A stretch of 52,729 nucleotides of DNA from a virus. The stretch spans positions 1 through 52,729 of the IMG/VR virus record IMGVR_UViG_3300010299_000005; one strand, given 5' to 3'. The position numbers and the translations under genes are program-made. Under the pieces are notes generated by a model. The model was given only the letters and a program-made list of their open reading frames with translations. It searched no databases and was not told where the DNA came from. Each line of letters opens with the position of its first letter. Positions within the stretch are counted from its first letter, which is position 1. Below are positions 22,072 to 28,798 of this stretch, in pieces.

Positions 22072-23041
22072 AGCACTTCTCGTTACAGGTGGATTCGGTT
22101 TTATCGGATCACACTTTGTGAATATGATTAAAAACAAAGTCGACACAGTTGTTGTTGTTGACTCGCAAACTTATGCTGCAATTAATGCACCAAAACAAAT
22201 GCAGATAGATGATAGATGTATTATCGATAATGTGCATTATTTTAGAGGGTGTATCACAAACGAACTCTTTATTAAATTACTTTTCGAGCACTTTAAAATA
22301 GATGCTGTAGTTAATTTTGCAGCAGAGACACATGTAGATAATAGCATTGTATCACAAAACAGTTTTATCAATACCAATATAATTGGCGTTAATGCTCTTC
22401 TTAATGTTGTCAATAAATTGTGGAATAATAGTGATGAGAATATTTTTATTCAAATATCTACCGATGAAGTATATGGATCTTTAAAACCTTACGAGTATTC
22501 ATTTACTGAAAGATCTCCTTATAATCCCCGTAATCCATATTCTGCTAGCAAGGCGGGTGCAGATATGCTAGTCTCTTCATTTGTCAATACTTTTAAAACA
22601 CCGGCTATTATTACGCATTGCTGTAATAATTATGGCCCCGGTCAACATGAAGAAAAATTTATTCCAACGATTATACGTAAAATTAAAAACGGTGAAAAGG
22701 TTCCAGTTTATGGAAACGGAACCAATATTCGTGAGTGGATATTTGTAGAAGATCACTGCAGCGCAGTTGAAGCTTTATTATTTAATTGCTATAATTTTGG
22801 TGAGCACTATAATATTGGATCAGGTGTAGAGCTTTCTAATTTAGATCTTGTTGAGTGTGTGTGTGAGATTATGGGTGAGTGTGGTTATAATACTTCTGAT
22901 GTTATTGATTATGTAGATGATAGACTAGGTCATGATTTTCGCTATAGCATTAATTATGATAAGATTATAAGTGAGTACAAATGGACGCCTGTTAACGGCC
23001 TTCGTAAAGCTCTTAAACATACTGTGAAATCTTATCTATGA
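22055..23041 (+). CDS. rmlB: dTDP(UDP)-glucose 4,6-dehydratase, RmlB
   Basis: This 328-residue enzyme shows GGFGFIGSH (residues 12-20), ETHVDNSI, ISTDEVYGS (catalytic Thr-Asp-Glu, near 135), NPYSASKAGAD (YxxxK), NNYGPGQ and IREWIFVEDH, the complete RmlB set. It dehydrates nucleotide-glucose to the 4-keto-6-deoxy sugar using bound NAD+. The stop overlaps the start of rmlA (ATGA). Whether it takes dTDP- or UDP-glucose cannot be told from the sequence. Confidence 0.95.
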   Translation: MQRKIKALLVTGGFGFIGSHFVNMIKNKVDTVVVVDSQTYAAINAPKQMQIDDRCIIDNVHYFRGCITNELFIKLLFEHFKIDAVVNFAAETHVDNSIVSQNSFINTNIIGVNALLNVVNKLWNNSDENIFIQISTDEVYGSLKPYEYSFTERSPYNPRNPYSASKAGADMLVSSFVNTFKTPAIITHCCNNYGPGQHEEKFIPTIIRKIKNGEKVPVYGNGTNIREWIFVEDHCSAVEALLFNCYNFGEHYNIGSGVELSNLDLVECVCEIMGECGYNTSDVIDYVDDRLGHDFRYSINYDKIISEYKWTPVNGLRKALKHTVKSYL

Positions 23042-23763
23042 AAGGTATAATTTTATCGGGTGGTAATGGAACACGATTATACCCACTTACGCTTGCGATA
23101 AGCAAGCAGTTATTACCTGTATATAAATATCCAATGATATTTTATCCAATCCATACATTGATTAGTATGGGCATTAAGGATATTCTCATCATTGTAAAGG
23201 AGGAGCAATTACAGCTATATAAAAAAACAATATTAAAGTATTTCTCAAACATTAACATTACATTTGAAATACAAAATGAGCCGAAAGGTCTCGCTGAAGC
23301 GTTTATAATAGCAGAAAAGTGGTTAGACGGAGATGATGTGACAATGATATTAGGTGATAATGTTATCATTAATAGTATGCCTATTAAATCGGATCCAAAC
23401 ACAATTTTTACATTTAAAGTGCGCACACCCGAGCAGTACGGTGTCTGTACTGTTGATAAAAATGGTAATATAGATCAGATTATAGAAAAGCCTACCGATT
23501 TTGTTAGTGATGCAGCAGTAGTAGGTTTATATATTTTTAAAAATTATGCATGTAATCTTGCAAAACACATTAAGCCATCTGCTCGTGGAGAAGTTGAAAT
23601 AGTGGATTTGATAAAGGTGGTAGATAAAATAGAGCGTGTCAAAGTAGCTTCTTTGGATGGTTTTTGGTTTGATGCAGGAACACCAAGTGGTTTGCTTGAT
23701 TGTGCTAACGTTGTAAGATCAATTGAAGAGCGTAGCAATGTGAGGTTATTTGAAGGATTTTAA
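23038..23763 (+). CDS. rmlA: Glucose-1-phosphate thymidylyltransferase, RmlA
   Basis: GGNGTRLYPLT (residues 8-18) binds the nucleotide, followed by SKQLLPVYKYPMIFYP, LGDNV (metal/substrate), FKVRTPEQYGV, EKP and WFDAGTPSGLLD. It joins glucose-1-phosphate to dTTP (or UTP), the first step of the pathway. At 241 residues it lacks the last 50 or so of standard RmlA, which form the regulatory C-terminus, so feedback control may be lost. Third gene of a tight operon with rmlB and the epimerase/reductase. Confidence 0.95.
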   Translation: MKGIILSGGNGTRLYPLTLAISKQLLPVYKYPMIFYPIHTLISMGIKDILIIVKEEQLQLYKKTILKYFSNINITFEIQNEPKGLAEAFIIAEKWLDGDDVTMILGDNVIINSMPIKSDPNTIFTFKVRTPEQYGVCTVDKNGNIDQIIEKPTDFVSDAAVVGLYIFKNYACNLAKHIKPSARGEVEIVDLIKVVDKIERVKVASLDGFWFDAGTPSGLLDCANVVRSIEERSNVRLFEGF

Positions 23764-23764
23764 T

Positions 23765-23989
23765 ATGGAAAAAAAATGTAAGGTTACATATGATGATATA
23801 GAAATGTGGTCAGATGTGACGAGTAATAACGAAAAATTTATTAAAGCAAAAGAAATGTGTGAAAAGCACATGACTACTACGTTTAAATGCAAGCGTATCA
23901 ATAGAGAGATAATAGAAAAATTTCAAAAAAAATACATTGTAATTTGGAAAGATGATGATACATTTGAAATTGAACTAAATGATACTTGA
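23765..23989 (+). CDS. Small unknown protein, 74 aa
   Basis: ATG at 23765 directly follows the rmlA stop. The product is charged, with residues 20-60 helical and a beta ending (KYIVIWKDDDTFEIEL). It overlaps the SemiSWEET gene by 11 bases, so it belongs to the same operon. No family is recognised. Confidence 0.55.
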   Translation: MEKKCKVTYDDIEMWSDVTSNNEKFIKAKEMCEKHMTTTFKCKRINREIIEKFQKKYIVIWKDDDTFEIELNDT

Positions 23990-24245
23990 AATAATTGGGT
24001 GGATCGGGTCTATGCTATTTGCTTTTTGTGCGTTGCCGCAGATGGTAATGACGATTAAAAATAATCACGCACGAGGACTAAGCTGGGGCTTTTTGGTTAT
24101 GTGGTTTTTAGGTGAAGTGCTTTGCTTTACTTATGTTGCATTTCAGCCAATATTACAAATACCCCTTCTCGCCAACTACGTGCTAAATTTTATAATGCTC
24201 GTCGTTATAATTTGGTATAAAGTTAGAGATGAATATTGCAACTAG
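23979..24245 (+). CDS. PQ-loop / SemiSWEET-like membrane protein
   Basis: This 88-residue protein has three hydrophobic helices (residues 5-24, 37-56, 60-81). It begins I-G-W-I-G-S-M-L-F-A-F-C-A-L-P-Q, with the PQ motif near residue 20 and ARGLSWGFLVMWFLGE after it. This is a single PQ-loop triple-helix unit, as in bacterial SemiSWEET sugar transporters, which work as homodimers. It is translationally linked to the rhamnose genes, so a sugar-related membrane role is plausible. Chorismate- or carnosine-type PQ-loop functions are alternatives. Confidence 0.85.
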   Translation: MILEIIGWIGSMLFAFCALPQMVMTIKNNHARGLSWGFLVMWFLGEVLCFTYVAFQPILQIPLLANYVLNFIMLVVIIWYKVRDEYCN

Positions 24246-24254
24246 TCGTTATAG

Positions 24255-24262
24255 AATAAATA
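24255..24262 (+). promoter_or_regulatory. Late promoter motif AATAAATA before 24269
   Basis: The octamer lies 6 bases before the ATG at 24269. A nearer ATG at 24265 gives only a nine-codon frame, so the regular spacing supports the start at 24269. Confidence 0.6.
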
Positions 24263-24268
24263 CTATGA

Positions 24269-26056
24269 ATGATACTAGATGGCTACGACATTAATTGCTC
24301 GCTAACTAATAAGGGTGAAAATATAATTGAATGTGAATATATTGAAGAGATATTTTTCGATCTCTTCAATATACAAGTCAATGACAGCGTACAGCTTGTT
24401 AAAAAAGCGGAGCGCTATAGCAGTAACAGGCCAATTATAACAACAGATATTCGCATCGGCAATAAATTATATGAAGGTGTAGAGTTTAAATTAGTAAAGG
24501 GCAAAAAAGGTGCTGTATTTGTTAATCAAAACACACTCTATAGTGGCAAGCTTGTTGAAGAAGAAGGAGACAGTGAAGACGAGCAAACACTGTTTCTTGA
24601 AGAAGCGCTACGGGATCCCCCTGTTGAACAAGAAGTGTTAGTGGACAATGAGCTTCTTGAAAAGACACGCAAAGAATCAATTTTATATCGTGAAAATATA
24701 ATTAAAAAAGCGTTAAATGAAGTAAAAGAGCAATTAGAGGATAGGCACAAACAACAGCTCGAAGAAAAAATTCAATCTCTAGTTAGTGAAACACTACGTA
24801 TACATGACAATCTTATTAAAAGTAGTAATAATGAGAGGGAAGCGTTCAAACAAGAAATTAACACAACACTCAACGAGTGGCAAAAATCACTATCGTTAGA
24901 AGTATCCAATAAAATAGATAAATTGGTAATAGATGCACAGAATATTCTCATCAAAAATCAGGATGAAGCTATTACTGACAAATTTAAAGAAATTAATGAA
25001 TCTGTTTCTATTATTACAGATAATCACGGATTAAAAATAACTGAATTTCTCAATGAAAAACTTGAAAAAGCGATTGATGAGAAATGGACAGCTTTAACGA
25101 AAAAGGCGGGAAGTATAAACGATGTAGTAAAAAAACAATCGAACGAAATCTTTAAAGATCTCAAACAAAAAATTATTAGCGAACAAAAGCAGTCCTTTGA
25201 TAAACATACAGTAGAGATAGCAAAAAAACAACAACAGTGGTTTGAGGAAACTATAGAAACTCGTTTAGGTGAGGCGAGTAAAAAGATAGATGAATCAATT
25301 GAATATCACACTGTAAAGGTGGAAGACATATTATCTTCAAAAGCAACAGCACTCGAAAAAATAGTTGAGGAGAGGGTTGATAGTGCACTTCAAACAATTA
25401 CCAAGCAAGCTGAAGACAATCATAATAAACAGCTCGGTCTTGTTGAGGAAAATGTAGCGAAACTTTTACATATAAGCGACGACACAGATTCGAAAATTGA
25501 TGTAGTTGAAGAGAAGAGTAAGAATATTGTTCAGCAAGCGCTAAAAACGTACAAAGGACAAATTACTAATGAAATTAAAAATCAATTAACTCAAATTCAA
25601 CACGACATATACCGTAAATTTGCTATATATGTTGGTTCATTTGGTGGTGGCGGGGGTGGATCATATAGCCCAACAACAATTATACAAAGTGGTGGAAGCG
25701 CGCAAAGCAGCTTTACAATAACACAGACCACTCCAACACTACAATTAAATGACGCAGTGTATGTTGCTGCAGATGAAACTTTCGTTCCTGCTATTGCAAC
25801 AACACCATTGAGTGCAGATGTGATTGGTATCGTAACCGGTAAATCAGGAAACGATTACACTATTACTGTAAACGGTCTATTTGTACCGCCTTATTCACTT
25901 GAACCAGGATTCATTTACTTCTTAAGTGATACAGTTGCAGGTAGCGCGACGTTAGTTGAACCAGTTCAAGTTGGATATGTTTCTAAGCCACTCTTTACTG
26001 CTATTAATTCTGTAAGTGCAGTATTTACTAATATGCGCGGCATAGTGGTTGGGTAA
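24269..26056 (+). CDS. Coiled-coil virion fibre-like protein
   Basis: The 595 residues fall into three parts: a small N-terminal domain (1-95), a long charged coiled coil (about 130-455, rich in E, K and Q), then a glycine hinge (FGGGGGGSYSP, near 460) and a C-terminal beta domain (about 475-595) with VYVAADETFVPA, IGIVTGKSGNDYTITVNG and GFIYFLSD. That end domain resembles beta modules at the ends of phage tail fibres and capsid decorations. The coiled coil suggests a trimer. The last 50 bp are repeated at 28736-28785. Confidence 0.8.
   Translation: MILDGYDINCSLTNKGENIIECEYIEEIFFDLFNIQVNDSVQLVKKAERYSSNRPIITTDIRIGNKLYEGVEFKLVKGKKGAVFVNQNTLYSGKLVEEEGDSEDEQTLFLEEALRDPPVEQEVLVDNELLEKTRKESILYRENIIKKALNEVKEQLEDRHKQQLEEKIQSLVSETLRIHDNLIKSSNNEREAFKQEINTTLNEWQKSLSLEVSNKIDKLVIDAQNILIKNQDEAITDKFKEINESVSIITDNHGLKITEFLNEKLEKAIDEKWTALTKKAGSINDVVKKQSNEIFKDLKQKIISEQKQSFDKHTVEIAKKQQQWFEETIETRLGEASKKIDESIEYHTVKVEDILSSKATALEKIVEERVDSALQTITKQAEDNHNKQLGLVEENVAKLLHISDDTDSKIDVVEEKSKNIVQQALKTYKGQITNEIKNQLTQIQHDIYRKFAIYVGSFGGGGGGSYSPTTIIQSGGSAQSSFTITQTTPTLQLNDAVYVAADETFVPAIATTPLSADVIGIVTGKSGNDYTITVNGLFVPPYSLEPGFIYFLSDTVAGSATLVEPVQVGYVSKPLFTAINSVSAVFTNMRGIVVG
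26007..26056 (+). repeat. 50-bp direct repeat, copy 1 (3' end of fibre gene)
   Basis: This segment encodes the last residues (VFTNMRG...VVG and stop) of the fibre gene. It matches 28736-28785 with 4 differences in 50 bases. The two copies flank the 811-aa gene. Confidence 0.9.
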
Positions 26057-26121
26057 GTATATTAATAGTGGCGTTGATTACCTGGCATATAAGACTCTAT
26101 TAAAATATTCTTCAAAAGTTA

Positions 26122-26149
26122 GCAATGCAAAATTTTCATTTTGCATTGC
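26122..26149. other. Perfect 12-bp hairpin
   Basis: GCAATGCAAAAT (26122-26133) pairs perfectly with 26138-26149 around a TTTC loop. No T-run follows. It lies in the 224-base gap between the fibre gene and the late promoter of the 811-aa gene, and may end or stabilise the upstream message. Confidence 0.55.
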
Positions 26150-26262
26150 GTATGCGGTGATATTTTTAGGGTTAATAAGAACATCGATTTATTTGAAAAT
26201 TAGCAAATGTTAGTGCATCGGCAACAGAATAATGCAATTTTGCTGCAAAAGTGCAAAATTAA

Positions 26263-26270
26263 AATAAATA
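26263..26270 (+). promoter_or_regulatory. Late promoter motif AATAAATA before 26281
   Basis: The octamer is 10 bases from the ATG at 26281. The preceding 200 bases hold only the hairpin at 26122. Confidence 0.5.
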
Positions 26271-26280
26271 CTTGTAAATT

Positions 26281-28716
26281 ATGACCAGCAAGGATCTGCA
26301 GTTAATTAACGAAAAGTATCATCAAATATATGCGCAAAATCATGCGCAGCAAATATTGAATGAAGGCTCACGCCGTGATTTTCTTAAACAAGCAGTAGGA
26401 ACTGCTGCATCTTTAATAACTAATCCTGTTGCAAAGGCTGCTGATGTAGCTAAAAAAGTTGTTTATGACTTAACTGAAGATGTTTCTGTTACAAACATTC
26501 AACAAATTCTTTGGAGATCTGGCATTGTGCAGGGCTTTGGCGATGCTGCAGAGCAAAAACTAAATGCACTATCAAACAAGTTGCATCATGATTTTTTAAA
26601 TGGCAAAATTAACAAGCAAATTTTAGAAATGTTGATTGCATGTAGTGGAACTTATGCACCGTACATCGAACAAATTCAAAAACCAATTGTTGATGCATGC
26701 GTAGAAACAGCTAAAAAAAGCAATCTTGATCCAAGAGCATTTACTGATGAACATGATTATGAAGATGAGCATGGTTATGAAGATGAAGATGCATCTTTGA
26801 ATGATGCAGTAGATGGCGCTGCACATCGTGTGCATTATTATGACCCAACAGGTGAATTGATGGACTCTTTTTTTAAGAAAAAAAAATTTCGCAGCCTTGC
26901 GCGACCGCACATCAAAGATATTTTTGATTTGATTTTGCCTGGTGATATTACTATCAATGGCAAAGTCGTTGTTACTGCTGAAAAGGCCATGGAAAAAGGA
27001 ATTTTTAAGCCAGCAGAACATGTGGTAAAAACAATAAAACAAGACGCAAAAGATTTATTTAAAGCTTTGTTTTGGGATTTATATGATGAAAATCTTGGAA
27101 TGTCTAAAGTTGCAAGAAGGCAATATAAAAAAGAATTGCAGCAAAAGCAAGCAAAAACAAAAACAAAAGATAAACAAGCAAAAACAAAAACAAAAGATAA
27201 ACAAGCAAAAGCAAAAACAAAAGATAATATAGAGTATTCTCCTGCTGATTATTTAGGTGGTGCACCTGCGGGGGGCTCTGAACAACACGGCTACAAGCTT
27301 GCTGTTGATAATGTTAATATACATACACTGTACTTGCAAGTAATTAATGAAGGTACACAAATGGCTAAACAGCTTGTAGCTAATGGTAAATTATCGAAAG
27401 AAGATTTTAATAGACTCAAAGCCGTTGATCCAACAAAAGAAAAATTCAAATATGTTGATTGGATGGCAGCGCAATGGATTAAACAGCCCCAGCCTAATTT
27501 ACAAGCATTAACGAATGCAGTCAAAGAATTTGACAATTTAAGCAAAACCAACAGATTTGAGGGAGCAGCCAAAAACATTCAATTATATAAGTCATTAGAA
27601 GAATTAACAACTGCAATTGATGAATTAAAACAAAATAACGAAACAACATCCACTAAGCAACTAAAAGGAGATTATGATGTAGAGGTGAATAATGATGATA
27701 TTATAGTTGTTGCTCCAAGAACACATGCCGCATCAAGAAAGCTGGGATTATCAGAATTTAGATACAGAGTGAATCCTGCGACTGGCAAGCTAGTAGATTC
27801 AAATTGGTGCATAACATTTAACAACGATCAGCATTGGAATGAATATGTTTATGGTGAATATTATTCATTTTATTTTATACGCATAAAATCTGACAGATTA
27901 AAACAACTTTTATATAAACACGAAAAGTTCAACAGTAATCAATATTTGATAGTAGCAGTTGTTGTTGGGCCTGAAGATGGTAATCAATATGCCAAAGGGT
28001 TATCTGGTGTGACAGCTACCGACAAAACTATGCCTCAACAAGATTTTTCTGAATATTTAAAAATTATTGAACCGTTTTTAGATGGTAAAACCACAAAAGA
28101 TATATTTGTAGATAAAAAAATATATCTAGAACGCAACAAACAGCTTGGAATAAAATCACAGCAAAATTTAAAGGATTGGTTAGAAGGTAGGTATGAAGGT
28201 GAAATATTAGATTTAAGAAGCGCACCATTTACTACATTACCAAATAATATACGCTCTATAGACAGGGAAGTGGATCTAAGCGGTTCAAACATTAGTTCGT
28301 TGCAAAATATCGTTGAAGTGAATGGTAAATTAAATTTACAAAATTCAAAAATTGCCGCTTTAAATCCAGATAAATTAACAGTACATGGCATATTTCAATT
28401 ACAATATTGCAAAAATATTACAACCTTGCCACGAACCTTAAAGTGCAAGAGTTTAAACATTACAGGATCTGGAATAACATCATTACCAGATTATTTATAT
28501 ATAGATATTGTACTGAATATACAAGATACATCAATAAAAACTATTCCTCAAGGTCTTAAAGTTACCTATGGTTACTTCAAGGGATCTCAAATTGAAACAA
28601 TTCCTAGAGACTTTAAGTGTGAGCGCATCGATGTAAGAGATACACCTTTTGCTAGAAAATATTCATTACAGCAAATGAAAGAAATGTTGCCTAATGTACA
28701 GAGAATTAAAATATAA
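26281..28716 (+). CDS. 811-aa late protein: Tat-like N-terminus, WC domain, leucine-rich repeats
   Basis: Residues 30-36 are S-R-R-D-F-L-K, a twin-arginine export motif, followed by an alanine-rich stretch and AKAAD (51-55), like a signal cleavage site. Thirty residues precede the motif. Then come helical regions, acidic repeats (HDYEDEHGYEDED, near 158), three copies of a lysine-rich 9-residue repeat (289-315), a domain with SNWCITFNNDQHW and SFYFIRI (near 505), and about 8 leucine-rich repeats (638-800: TTLPNNI, ITSLPDYL, TIPRDF). Lysine- and asparagine-rich composition and flanking 50-bp repeats point to insertion as cargo. Function unknown. Confidence 0.78.
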   Translation: MTSKDLQLINEKYHQIYAQNHAQQILNEGSRRDFLKQAVGTAASLITNPVAKAADVAKKVVYDLTEDVSVTNIQQILWRSGIVQGFGDAAEQKLNALSNKLHHDFLNGKINKQILEMLIACSGTYAPYIEQIQKPIVDACVETAKKSNLDPRAFTDEHDYEDEHGYEDEDASLNDAVDGAAHRVHYYDPTGELMDSFFKKKKFRSLARPHIKDIFDLILPGDITINGKVVVTAEKAMEKGIFKPAEHVVKTIKQDAKDLFKALFWDLYDENLGMSKVARRQYKKELQQKQAKTKTKDKQAKTKTKDKQAKAKTKDNIEYSPADYLGGAPAGGSEQHGYKLAVDNVNIHTLYLQVINEGTQMAKQLVANGKLSKEDFNRLKAVDPTKEKFKYVDWMAAQWIKQPQPNLQALTNAVKEFDNLSKTNRFEGAAKNIQLYKSLEELTTAIDELKQNNETTSTKQLKGDYDVEVNNDDIIVVAPRTHAASRKLGLSEFRYRVNPATGKLVDSNWCITFNNDQHWNEYVYGEYYSFYFIRIKSDRLKQLLYKHEKFNSNQYLIVAVVVGPEDGNQYAKGLSGVTATDKTMPQQDFSEYLKIIEPFLDGKTTKDIFVDKKIYLERNKQLGIKSQQNLKDWLEGRYEGEILDLRSAPFTTLPNNIRSIDREVDLSGSNISSLQNIVEVNGKLNLQNSKIAALNPDKLTVHGIFQLQYCKNITTLPRTLKCKSLNITGSGITSLPDYLYIDIVLNIQDTSIKTIPQGLKVTYGYFKGSQIETIPRDFKCERIDVRDTPFARKYSLQQMKEMLPNVQRIKI
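27145..27225 (+). repeat. Three tandem 27-bp repeats in the 811-aa gene
   Basis: Each unit encodes KQA-K-T-K-T-K-D; the third has one change. They form a flexible, highly basic linker and are prone to copy-number change by slippage. Confidence 0.9.
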
Positions 28717-28735
28717 TTAAGTTGCGAGAGTGTGT

Positions 28736-28785
28736 ATTTTGTAAGTACAGTATTTACTAATATGCGCGGCTTAGTAGTTGGGTAA
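28736..28785 (+). repeat. 50-bp direct repeat, copy 2 (remnant of fibre gene end)
   Basis: This non-coding segment would read FVSTVFTNMRGLVVG-stop. It is a near-copy of the end of the fibre gene at 26007-26056 and lies directly before the late promoter motif of the next fibre gene. Confidence 0.9.
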
Positions 28786-28792
28786 ATAAATA
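28785..28792 (+). promoter_or_regulatory. Late promoter motif AATAAATA before 28799
   Basis: The octamer is 6 bases before the ATG at 28799 and begins within the last base of the repeated fibre-gene end. Confidence 0.6.
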
Positions 28793-28798
28793 ACTAGG

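Noticed and set aside
27145-27225. Short A-rich repeats as an origin or iteron
   Set aside because: They are in-frame lysine-rich codon repeats inside a gene; no initiator gene or skew signal is near.
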